NCBI GenBank assembly: GCA_028292305.1
Contig: JAQGMQ010000310.1
Location: 1-5,659, forward strand
From: Rhodoferax sp.
Lineage (GTDB): Bacteria; Pseudomonadota; Gammaproteobacteria; Burkholderiales; Burkholderiaceae_C
DNA length: 5,659 nucleotides
Direction of reading: 5' to 3'
Positions 1 to 5,659 of this stretch are shown here, in pieces (the stretch's first letter is position 1; each line of letters opens with the position of its first letter). Made by a program: the position numbers and the translations under genes. Under the pieces are notes generated by a model. It was not told the DNA's origin. It was given only the letters and a program-made list of their open reading frames with translations, and ran no database searches.

Positions 1-850
1 ACACCTCGTAGGTCGGCGTGGCGATGGGCAGCTGCAGCAGCTGCACCCGCGGCATGGGCTTGATGTGGGCCACCACCGAGCCTGGCACGGTGGCCAGCAG
101 GTCGGTGTGTTGCACGATGCCCGGCACCACCATGAAGTGCGGCACACGCAGCGCGACGCGGCGGCTCAGGCCCTGGTCGACCAGGTGGCGTTCGATGAAG
201 GTGGTGGTCGACGACTGCAGCGACGCCGTGCTGTAGCGCGAGCCGGCGGGCTCGACCAGGATGTGCGATTCGTCGGTGAACTGGGCCAGCGTGAGCGAAC
301 GGCTGACGCGTGGATGGCCTTCGCGGGCGATGCAGATGTACGAGTCGACGAACAGCCGCTGCTGGTAGAAGCCAGCCTTCAGCGCCGGCAAGTAGCCGAT
401 GGCCAGGTCGGCCTCGCCGCTGCTGAAGGCTTCCTGGTAGGACTCGCGCGGCAGTTGCAGGATGCGCAGGTTCACGTCGGGCGCGGCGGTCTTGAGCTTG
501 GTGATCAGCGTGGGCAGGTAGACCAGCTCGCCGATGTCGCTCATCAATATCTGGAAGGTGCGGTTGCAGGTCTTCGGGTCGAACACCGCCGCCACGCCCA
601 GCGCGCCCTGCAACAGCGCCAGGCCTTCGCGCACCGCCACCGAGATCTGCAGCGCGAACGGCGTGGGCTCCATGCCGCTGGGCACACGCACGAAGAGCGG
701 GTCGCCCCACAGCTTGCGCAGCCGCGCCAGCGCGTGGCTCATCGATGGCTGCGACAAACCCAGCCGGAAGCCGGCGCGTGTGAGGTTGCCGTCCTGCATC
801 AGCGCGTCGAAGGCCAGCAGCAGGTTGAGGTCGACTTTCTGGAGGTCCAT
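1..850 (-). CDS. LysR-type transcriptional regulator, NahR/NodD-like clade (3' end outside window)
   Basis: DNA-binding regulator predicted to control the divergent operon in response to a small effector, possibly a pathway acid or CoA ester. The visible 283 residues begin MDLQKVDLNLLLAFDALM. A winged helix-turn-helix lies at about residues 6-65, with the recognition-helix region LSQPSMSHALARLRKLWGDP at 32-51 followed by LFVR. An effector-binding domain runs from about residue 92 to the edge. Several blocks recall NahR/DntR/NodD-type proteins: GMEPTP (59-64), RTFQILMSDIGE (97-108), ADLAIGYLPALKAGF (147-161), RVPHF (235-239) and HTDLLATVP (248-256). Family members are usually near 300 residues, so perhaps 20-30 are missing off the left edge; there is no internal stop or frameshift. 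The ATG at 850 matches the family N-terminus but has no clear Shine-Dalgarno. An in-frame ATG at 889 would add 13 residues and is less likely. Membership of the LysR family is very sure; the effector is unknown. Confidence 0.95.
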   Translation of the reverse strand, partial: MDLQKVDLNLLLAFDALMQDGNLTRAGFRLGLSQPSMSHALARLRKLWGDPLFVRVPSGMEPTPFALQISVAVREGLALLQGALGVAAVFDPKTCNRTFQILMSDIGELVYLPTLITKLKTAAPDVNLRILQLPRESYQEAFSSGEADLAIGYLPALKAGFYQQRLFVDSYICIAREGHPRVSRSLTLAQFTDESHILVEPAGSRYSTASLQSSTTTFIERHLVDQGLSRRVALRVPHFMVVPGIVQHTDLLATVPGSVVAHIKPMPRVQLLQLPIATPTYEV

Positions 851-895
851 GGAGGGGCGGGCTTCATCAGCCGGGCGAATACAGCACATGCCGCC

Positions 896-912
896 CATCG
901 ATTGTATTGATG
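896..912. promoter_or_regulatory. Putative LysR-type regulator binding site (T-N11-A / ATC-N9-GAT)
   Basis: The sequence CATCGATTGTATTGATG is an imperfect palindrome: the two 7-bp arms match at six of seven positions around a TGT centre. It contains T-N11-A (T898 to A910), the general LysR-box pattern, and ATC-N9-GAT (897-911), the core pattern described for NodD boxes. It sits 50-66 bp upstream of the first operon gene, between the divergent genes, where such sites normally lie. Binding by the neighbouring regulator is inferred. Confidence 0.65.
901..906 (-). promoter_or_regulatory. Possible -10 element of the regulator gene
   Basis: On the minus strand this hexamer reads TACAAT, close to the TATAAT consensus. 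It would place transcription initiation about 45 bp upstream of the regulator ATG at 850. Only a poor -35 is available (GTTATC at 928-923, or TTATCA at 927-922). The hexamer lies wholly inside the predicted regulator site, so bound regulator would be expected to repress its own gene, a common LysR-family arrangement. Confidence 0.35.
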
Positions 913-930
913 CAAGCCCGGTGATAACTT
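902..930 (+). promoter_or_regulatory. Possible operon promoter
   Basis: A weak sigma70-like pair, TTGTAT (902-907) and TAACTT (925-930), is separated by 17 bp and lies upstream of the citryl-CoA-lyase-like gene. The -35 element falls inside the predicted regulator site, as expected for an activator-dependent promoter. GATAAC (923-928) is an alternative -10. The match is poor and rests mainly on position. Confidence 0.35.
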
Positions 931-948
931 CGCGCCCACACCAAAGAC

Positions 949-954
949 AGGAGA
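949..954 (+). promoter_or_regulatory. Ribosome binding site of the citryl-CoA-lyase-like gene
   Basis: AGGAGA lies 7 bases before the ATG at 962 and supports that start over later in-frame ATGs. Confidence 0.75.
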
Positions 955-961
955 CAAGACA

Positions 962-1759
962 ATGGCAAAAGCCGCGGCGCGCACGCCGAAGAAACTCAAG
1001 TCCGACATGGGCTGGAGCAACCAGACCAGCATCACCGTGCAGGGCCTCGACCTGTGCTCCGACATCCTCGGCAAGCTCAACCTCGGCGATTTCGCCTTCC
1101 TCGAAATCAAGGGCCGCAAACCCGACGCCGGTGAATCGCAGGTGTTCAACGCCATGCTCGGCACGCTGGTCGAACACGGCATGACGCCGATGGTGATCGC
1201 CGCGCGGCTCACTTACCTGGGCGCACCCGAGTCGCTGCAGGGCGCGGTGGCGGCTGGCATCCTGGGCATGGGCACCACCTTCGCCGGCACGGCCGAGGGC
1301 TCGGCACGGCTGCTGCAGGAGGCCATCACACCCGAGACGACGATGGAGCAGCTGCCCGCGCTGGCCGAGGAGATCGTGGCCCGCCACAAGGCCAGCCGCA
1401 CGTCGATCCCCGGCATCGGCCACCCACTGCACAAACCCATCGACCCGCGCACACCGGCGCTGTTCAACCTGGCCGCAGCCAACGGCCTCAGCGGCCGCTA
1501 CGTGGCGCTGATGCAGCTGGTGGCCGAGGCGGCCGAGCGCGCCTTGAACAAACCGGGCCAGCTGCCCGTCAACGCCACGGGGGCCATCGGCGCCTTGTCA
1601 TCCGAGTTGGACATTCCCTGGCGGCTGTGCCGCGGCCTGGCCGTCATCGGCCGCACCATCGGCATCGTCGGCCACCTGGCCGAGGAGCTGCGCAATCCGA
1701 TCGGCCGCGAGGTGTGGGAACGCACCGAAGACGAGTCCAGCGAACACAACCGAACCTGA
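962..1759 (+). CDS. Citryl-CoA lyase-like protein (short citrate-synthase-fold protein)
   Basis: Predicted C-C lyase (or, in reverse, condensing enzyme) acting on a citryl-CoA-like 3-hydroxyacyl-CoA in the cytoplasm. At 265 aa it is far shorter than citrate synthase (about 430) but normal for stand-alone citryl-CoA lyase homologues related to the C-terminal module of ATP-citrate lyase. Visible citrate-synthase-fold landmarks are VEHGMTPMVIAARLTYLGAPE (about 70-90, matching the DHG...TARV block), GIGHPLHKPIDPR (151-163, matching GFGHRVYKxxDPR, with His154 at the conserved His) and GRTIGIVGH (230-238, matching the RTVGWxAH block). By eye alignment, the citrate synthase HGGA histidine is Phe107, as in ATP-citrate lyase, and the catalytic Asp of NVD is Thr206 in NATGAIG. 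The exact reaction is therefore uncertain, and the substrate may differ from citryl-CoA. First gene of the operon; its stop is 10 bp before the dehydrogenase ATG. Confidence 0.85.
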   Translation: MAKAAARTPKKLKSDMGWSNQTSITVQGLDLCSDILGKLNLGDFAFLEIKGRKPDAGESQVFNAMLGTLVEHGMTPMVIAARLTYLGAPESLQGAVAAGILGMGTTFAGTAEGSARLLQEAITPETTMEQLPALAEEIVARHKASRTSIPGIGHPLHKPIDPRTPALFNLAAANGLSGRYVALMQLVAEAAERALNKPGQLPVNATGAIGALSSELDIPWRLCRGLAVIGRTIGIVGHLAEELRNPIGREVWERTEDESSEHNRT

Positions 1760-1769
1760 GCCCTGCCCC

Positions 1770-2927
1770 ATGCAAGACCTCGGACTGACCGAAGAACAAC
1801 GCCTGATACGCGACAACGTGCGCGCGCTGGCCCGTGAACGTTTCGCGCCCGGCGCCGCCGCGGCCGACAAGAACTACAAGGCGCCCATCGCCAACATCCA
1901 GGTGCTGGCCGACCACGGCTACACCGGCATGTTCATGCCGTCGGCCTATGGCGGCTCGGAACTGGGCCTGCTGGAGAACGTGCTGGTGGTCGAGCAGCTG
2001 GCACGTTACTGCGCCAACACCGCCATGCTGTTTTCATGCACCGACGGCGCCACGCCGCGGGCCATCCTCGGCATCGGCTCCGAAGCCCACAAGCAGAAGT
2101 ACCTGCCGCGCATCGTCAAGGGCGAGCTGCTCACAGCGTGGAGCATGTCCGAGCCCAATGCCGGCTCCGACGTCGGCAACGTGCAGACCCGGGCCGTGCG
2201 CGAGGGCGACGCCTTCGTCATCAACGGCAGCAAGCTGTGGTGCACCGCGGCCCAGGTGTCCGACCTGTTCCTGGTGCTGGTGCGGCTCGACTCCGCGCCC
2301 GGCATGAAGGGTGTCGGCGCGGTGCTGGTCGAGCGCGGCACGCCCGGCTTCACCATCGGCAAACACCTCGACCTGCTGGGCCTGCGCGGCACGGGCATGG
2401 CCGAGCTGGTGTTCGACAACTGCCGCATCCCGGCCGACAACCTGTTCCTCCCCGCGGGCCGCATGCGCGAGCTGCTGGGCGTGCTGGACGCCGACCGCAT
2501 CAGCGGCAACCCGCCGGTGTGCCTGGGCATCGCGCAGTCGGCCTTCGAAAACGTGGTGGCCCATGTGAAGGACCGCCAGCAGTTCGGCAAACCGCTGGCC
2601 GACAACCAGGGCCTGCAGTGGAAGCTGGCCGACATGGCGATGGACATCGAGGCCGCGCGCGCCCTGCTGTACCGCGCCGCGACGCGGGTCGACGAAGGCC
2701 ACGCGAGCATCGCCGACACCTCGATCACCAAGGCCTATACCAACCAGATGGCGGTGCGCGTGACCAACGAGGCCATGCAGCTGGCCGGCGCCTACGGGCT
2801 GTCGGAAGAGTACCCCTTCGAGCGCTACTTTCGCGATGCGCGGGGCATGTCGATCGGCTACGGCACGGTGGAGATCCACCGCTCGTCGATCGCACGCGAA
2901 ATCATCGCCGGGCGCTACGGCGTCTGA
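1770..2927 (+). CDS. Acyl-CoA dehydrogenase family protein
   Basis: FAD-dependent enzyme expected to form an alpha,beta double bond in an acyl-CoA and pass electrons to electron-transfer flavoprotein. Its 385 aa is the usual family length. The N-terminal helical domain starts LTEEQRLIRDNVR (6-18). The middle beta domain carries AWSMSEPNAGSDVG (123-136) and the KLW segment (155-157), which contact FAD. The C-terminal helical domain carries DRQQFGKPL (268-276) and QLAGAYGLSEEYPFERYFRD (337-356). In the usual IYEGTxxIQ signature this protein reads IGYGTVEIH (362-370), so Tyr364 stands where most family members have the catalytic Glu. Asp242 in LDADR (239-243) aligns with the alternative base Glu of isovaleryl-CoA dehydrogenase (LER) and could serve instead. 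No Shine-Dalgarno is visible before the ATG; the 10-bp gap suggests coupling to the gene upstream. Family is sure; substrate is unknown, perhaps a branched acyl-CoA. Confidence 0.95.
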   Translation: MQDLGLTEEQRLIRDNVRALARERFAPGAAAADKNYKAPIANIQVLADHGYTGMFMPSAYGGSELGLLENVLVVEQLARYCANTAMLFSCTDGATPRAILGIGSEAHKQKYLPRIVKGELLTAWSMSEPNAGSDVGNVQTRAVREGDAFVINGSKLWCTAAQVSDLFLVLVRLDSAPGMKGVGAVLVERGTPGFTIGKHLDLLGLRGTGMAELVFDNCRIPADNLFLPAGRMRELLGVLDADRISGNPPVCLGIAQSAFENVVAHVKDRQQFGKPLADNQGLQWKLADMAMDIEAARALLYRAATRVDEGHASIADTSITKAYTNQMAVRVTNEAMQLAGAYGLSEEYPFERYFRDARGMSIGYGTVEIHRSSIAREIIAGRYGV

Positions 2928-2941
2928 ACCAACACAAGAAA

Positions 2942-2948
2942 AAGGAGA
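2942..2948 (+). promoter_or_regulatory. Ribosome binding site that fixes the hydrolase start
   Basis: AAGGAGA lies 5 bases before the ATG at 2954. The hydrolase frame remains open upstream to about 2036, inside the dehydrogenase gene, so this strong site is what decides the start. Confidence 0.8.
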
Positions 2949-2953
2949 CAGCA

Positions 2954-3658
2954 ATGACCAGCAGAATTGATCCCATCGACGCCGGCGGCGGCCAGCATTT
3001 CAACGCCTACGTGAGCCTGCCCGACCAGCCCAACGGCCATGCCGTGCTGGTGGTGCAGGAGATCTTCGGCGTGACGCCGCACATCCGCGAAGTGGCCGAC
3101 CGATATGCCCGCGACGGCTACCTGGCCATTGCGCCCGATCTGTTCTGGCGCGTCGAGCCCGGCCTGTCGCTGAGCCATTCGAAGGAAGACATGCAGCGCG
3201 CCTTCGCCGTGCTGGAAAAGTTCGACGAAGACCTCGGCGTGCAGGACCTGGGCGCCACCCTGGCCCATGCGCGCGCCCAGCCCGGCATCAGCGGCGTGGG
3301 CCTGGTCGGCATGTGCCTCGGCGGCAAGCTGGCCTACCTGGCGGCGGCACGTTTGCCGGTGGATGCGAGCATCGCTTTCTACGGCGTGGGCATCGAGAAA
3401 AAGCTGGACGAAGCCGGCGATCTGAAACAACCGCTGCTGATGTACTTCGGCGGCAAGGACCGTTATGCGCCGCCCGCCGTGCGCGCCCGGATCGAAGCCG
3501 CCACGGCTGGCAACCCGCGGGTCGAAGTGCGGGTCTATGAAGAGGCCGACCACGGCTTCTACACGCGTGGCGCGGCCGAGGTGATCGCGTCGGCGCATGC
3601 CGAGGCCAAGGCCTTCTTCGCACAACATCTGCCGACAACGGTCGGAGCGAAATCGTGA
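2954..3658 (+). CDS. Dienelactone hydrolase family protein
   Basis: Cytoplasmic alpha/beta hydrolase of 234 aa, the usual length for the family, with no signal peptide. The full catalytic set is visible: Glu36 in VVQEIFGV (33-40), nucleophile Cys121 in GMCLGG (119-124), Asp169 in GGKDRY (166-171) and His200 in ADHGF (198-202). A cysteine nucleophile held by a Glu in QEIFG is typical of dienelactone hydrolases, which open dienelactone to maleylacetate in chloroaromatic breakdown. No ring-cleavage gene is present here, so the substrate is probably another lactone, ester or CoA thioester; that is inference. The first residues up to about 20 form the variable N-terminal strand. The stop overlaps the GTG start of the next gene by four bases. 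Family is very sure; physiological role is not. Confidence 0.93.
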   Translation: MTSRIDPIDAGGGQHFNAYVSLPDQPNGHAVLVVQEIFGVTPHIREVADRYARDGYLAIAPDLFWRVEPGLSLSHSKEDMQRAFAVLEKFDEDLGVQDLGATLAHARAQPGISGVGLVGMCLGGKLAYLAAARLPVDASIAFYGVGIEKKLDEAGDLKQPLLMYFGGKDRYAPPAVRARIEAATAGNPRVEVRVYEEADHGFYTRGAAEVIASAHAEAKAFFAQHLPTTVGAKS

Positions 3659-4107
3659 GCACCAGCTTCGAAGCCATCGAAGTCGGCCAGCGCTGGACCA
3701 GCACCGGCCGCACCCTCACCGAAGCCGACCTGACGCTGGCCTGCATGACCAGCGGTGACTGGCACCCGATCCACGCCGATGCCGAGTTTGCCGGCCAGTC
3801 GATCGCCGGGCAACGGATCTTCCAGGGCACCTACGGCGTGCATGTGGCGATGGCGATGGCCACGCCCTTCCCCGACCTGGGCGCCGACGTGATCGGCGCG
3901 CTGGGCTTCAGCGACTGGCGTTACGCGGCGCCGCTGTGCATCGGCGACACGGTGCATGTGGAGGTGGAGATCGCGGCCAAGCGCACCACGTCCAGACCCG
4001 GCCGCGGCGTGGTCGAACGCCGCATCACGCTGAAGAAGGCCGACGGCAGCATCGCCCAGCAGGGCACGGCCCAGATGATGGCGCGCTGCGCCAAGGAGGC
4101 CGCATGA
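3655..4107 (+). CDS. MaoC-like hot-dog enoyl-CoA hydratase
   Basis: Predicted to hydrate (or dehydrate) an enoyl-CoA, following the dehydrogenase step. The 150 residues form one hot-dog domain. The hydratase signature SGDWHPIHADAEFA (33-46) keeps the catalytic pair Asp35 and His40; the usual Asn of GDxNPxH is His37 here, a change also known in this broad family. GQRIFQGTYGVHVAMAM (about 52-69) matches the helix and glycine-rich segment after the active site, and LCIGDTVHVEVEIAAKRTT is the usual C-terminal strand pair. Translation starts at GTG, whose GTGA overlaps the hydrolase stop, with no strong Shine-Dalgarno; this points to coupled translation. Hot-dog proteins of this type also include thioesterase-like and mesaconyl-CoA hydratase-like members, so the hydratase call rests on the Asp/His pair and on context. 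Confidence 0.88.
   Translation: MSTSFEAIEVGQRWTSTGRTLTEADLTLACMTSGDWHPIHADAEFAGQSIAGQRIFQGTYGVHVAMAMATPFPDLGADVIGALGFSDWRYAAPLCIGDTVHVEVEIAAKRTTSRPGRGVVERRITLKKADGSIAQQGTAQMMARCAKEAA
4093..4099 (+). promoter_or_regulatory. Ribosome binding site of the acyl-CoA ligase
   Basis: AAGGAGG, a full Shine-Dalgarno core, lies 4 bases before the ATG at 4104 and is embedded in the last codons of the hydratase gene. It suggests the ligase can be translated well in its own right despite the ATGA overlap. Confidence 0.75.
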
Positions 4108-5659
4108 TTCTCGGCGACGTGATCGAGCGCAACGCGCGGTGCTTCGGCAACCACCCGGCCCTGCTGTTCGAAGGCCGCAGCATCAGCCACCGCACCTTCC
4201 ATGAACGCGTAGTGCGGCTCATCAACGCACTCGCCGGCCTGGGCTGTGTGCAACAGGACCGCATCGCCGTGTTGTCGCGCAACTGCCCCGAATACCTGGA
4301 GGTGTATGGCGCGGCTGCGCTCGGCGGCTTCGTGGGGCTGGGGCTGAACTACCGGCTTTCGGAAGCCGAGCAGGCCGGCATCCTGGCCGACGCGCAGCCG
4401 GCGGTTTTCATCTTCGAGGCCGAATACGCGGAGCGGGCCAAGGCGCTGCGTCAACAGCTGCCGACCGGCACCCATTTCATCTGCTTCGAGGGTAGTGAAG
4501 GCGATGAAGCCGGTGAAGGCGGCACGCTCTCGTATGAAAGTTTGCTTGCTTGCGCGTCGCCAGGCGAGCCCGCCTTCCGCGCCGTGGAAGACGACACCTT
4601 CCTGCTGATCTACACCAGCGGCACCACCGGCGTGCCCAAGGGCGTGATGCTGGGCAACGAAGGCCAGTTGGAGCAGGCGCGCACGCAGGCGCAGTCGCAT
4701 GCCGCGGTGCAGACCGACCGCATGCTGGTCGTGATGCCGTTCTATCACATCGGTGGGCCCACCGAGCTGCTGACCTACCTGGTGGCCGGTGCCACCATCG
4801 TGCTGCACCGGAGCTTCGATGCGACCGAGATTCTGCGCAGCATCCAGACCCTGCGCGTGACTTCCGCGCACCTGGCGCCGACCATGATTTCGATGATGCT
4901 CGAGGTGCAGGAACAGACGCCGTTCGACCTTTCGTCCCTGCACACGGTGGTGTATGCCTCGGCGCCGATGTCGGTGGCGCTGTCACTGCGGGCGCGGGCC
5001 GTGTTCGGCCCGGTGTTCATGCAGATCTACGGCATGACCGAGGCCGGCCTGGGCACCACGCTGCTGAAGCACCAGCACATCCTGGACGGCAGCGACACCG
5101 ACCGCAAGCGGCTCGCGTCCGCCGGCCAGGCCTACCTGGGCACCGCGCTGCGCATCGTTGGCGACGATGGACGGGACTGCGCAGAGGGCGAGGTCGGCGA
5201 GGTCTGCCTGCGCTCCAAATGTGTGATGCAGGGCTACTGGCAAAAGCCCGAAGCCACCGCCGCCGCCATGCAAAGCGGCACGCTGCACACCGGCGACATG
5301 GGCTACCTCGACGAGGACGCTTTCCTCTTCATCGTCGACCGCAAGAAGGACATGATCATCTCGGGCGGCGAGAACATCTATTCGCGCGAGGTCGAAGAAG
5401 CGCTCCTGATGCATGCCGCCGTGGCCGAGGTCGCGGTGATCGGTGCGCCCGACGAGAAATGGGGCGAATCGGTGGCGGCCGTCGTCGTGCTGAGACCCGG
5501 CACCACGGTGACGGCCGACGCCCTGGTCGAACACTGCCGCACGCTGATCGCCGGCTACAAGAAGCCCAAGATCGTGAAGTTCGTGGACTCCATGCCCCGT
5601 GTGCCCAGCACCAACACGATCGACAAACGCGCCCTGCGCGCGCCCTTCTGGGCGGGACA
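4104..5659 (+). CDS. AMP-forming acyl-CoA ligase (3' end outside window)
   Basis: Adenylate-forming enzyme that should activate a carboxylic acid with ATP and CoA, giving the operon its entry step. 518 residues are visible with no stop; the family is usually about 510-530, so only a short tail should be missing. Motifs in order are the ATP-binding loop YTSGTTGVPKGV (170-181), PFYHIGG, YGMTEAG (309-315), HTGDMGYLDE (395-404, with Asp398 binding the ribose) and the hinge DRKKDMIISGGENIYSREVE (412-431). The C-terminal A10 region reads PRVPSTNTIDKRALR (498-512). The usual form has T-G-K-I, so Thr505 stands where the adenylation-step lysine is expected. An acidic stretch, SEGDEAGEGG (131-140), lies in the variable N-terminal domain. 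The start at 4104 overlaps the hydratase stop as ATGA and has a strong ribosome site. Acyl preference cannot be read from the sequence. Confidence 0.93.
   Translation, partial: MILGDVIERNARCFGNHPALLFEGRSISHRTFHERVVRLINALAGLGCVQQDRIAVLSRNCPEYLEVYGAAALGGFVGLGLNYRLSEAEQAGILADAQPAVFIFEAEYAERAKALRQQLPTGTHFICFEGSEGDEAGEGGTLSYESLLACASPGEPAFRAVEDDTFLLIYTSGTTGVPKGVMLGNEGQLEQARTQAQSHAAVQTDRMLVVMPFYHIGGPTELLTYLVAGATIVLHRSFDATEILRSIQTLRVTSAHLAPTMISMMLEVQEQTPFDLSSLHTVVYASAPMSVALSLRARAVFGPVFMQIYGMTEAGLGTTLLKHQHILDGSDTDRKRLASAGQAYLGTALRIVGDDGRDCAEGEVGEVCLRSKCVMQGYWQKPEATAAAMQSGTLHTGDMGYLDEDAFLFIVDRKKDMIISGGENIYSREVEEALLMHAAVAEVAVIGAPDEKWGESVAAVVVLRPGTTVTADALVEHCRTLIAGYKKPKIVKFVDSMPRVPSTNTIDKRALRAPFWAG

Noticed and set aside
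848..889. Upstream in-frame ATG at 889 as start of the LysR-type regulator
   Set aside because: It would add 13 residues not expected from family N-termini (MDLxxxDLNLL is the usual beginning) and would leave almost no leader after the likely -10. It cannot be fully excluded because neither start has a good ribosome site.
873..896. GGGCG/CGCCC inverted repeat considered as a hairpin or second operator
   Set aside because: Arms of only 5 bp with a 14-bp loop are expected by chance in such GC-rich sequence, and there is no T tract.
65..910. Plus-strand open frame opposite the LysR-type gene
   Set aside because: Translation is Gln/Arg/His-rich shadow sequence; the minus strand gives a clear LysR-type protein over the same bases.
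2036..2953. In-frame upstream extension of the dienelactone hydrolase frame, open from about 2036
   Set aside because: It lies inside the dehydrogenase gene, is Arg/Pro/His-rich with no recognisable motif, and the strong ribosome site plus family length fix the start at 2954.
2928..2953. The 26-bp gap after the dehydrogenase considered as a terminator or internal promoter
   Set aside because: It holds no stem-loop; the A-rich stretch is accounted for by the ribosome site of the next gene.
2034..2954. Long antisense open frame opposite the dehydrogenase gene
   Set aside because: Typical shadow frame in high-GC DNA; the translation is rich in Ala, His, Val and Gln without a domain, while the plus strand encodes a full family-length enzyme.
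3921..4943. Long antisense open frame opposite the hydratase and ligase genes
   Set aside because: Crosses two well-supported plus-strand genes, has no recognisable domain and no convincing ribosome site.

Overview
The window holds one partial LysR-type regulator on the minus strand and, divergent from it, five tightly packed plus-strand genes that look like a single catabolic operon. High G+C content, dense gene packing, G/C-ending codons, and a NahR/NodD-like regulator facing an acyl-CoA catabolic operon suggest a betaproteobacterium, most likely a Burkholderiales/Comamonadaceae-type organism. The genus is inference; there is no rRNA or other taxonomic marker.

Layout: positions 1-850 (minus) carry the N-terminal 283 residues of the regulator, whose C-terminal end lies off the left edge. 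Positions 851-961 are a 111-bp divergent control region with a 17-bp near-palindrome that fits both the LysR T-N11-A rule and the NodD ATC-N9-GAT rule. The plus-strand genes then follow: a short citryl-CoA lyase/citrate-synthase-like protein (962-1759), an acyl-CoA dehydrogenase (1770-2927), a dienelactone hydrolase family alpha/beta hydrolase (2954-3658), a MaoC hot-dog hydratase (3655-4107) and an AMP-forming acyl-CoA ligase (4104 to beyond 5659, probably missing only its last few residues). Gaps between genes are 10 bp, 26 bp, then two 4-bp stop/start overlaps, so co-transcription and translational coupling are likely. No terminator, mobile element, RNA gene, CRISPR array or long repeat was seen.

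Taken together (inference), the enzymes make a short pathway: the ligase activates a carboxylic acid, the dehydrogenase introduces an alpha,beta double bond, the MaoC protein hydrates it to a 3-hydroxyacyl-CoA, and the citryl-CoA-lyase-like protein splits the C-C bond. No 3-hydroxyacyl-CoA dehydrogenase or thiolase is seen in the window. That pattern would suit a beta-branched acid, whose hydration product is a tertiary alcohol that cannot be oxidised to a ketone. The hydrolase could open a lactone or cleave a thioester. The substrate cannot be named from sequence.

Three of the enzymes lack a textbook catalytic residue at the expected place, judged by eye alignment: Thr206 for the citrate-synthase-fold Asp, Tyr364 for the usual acyl-CoA dehydrogenase Glu, and Thr505 for the acyl-adenylate-forming Lys. 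These are the most useful points to re-examine.
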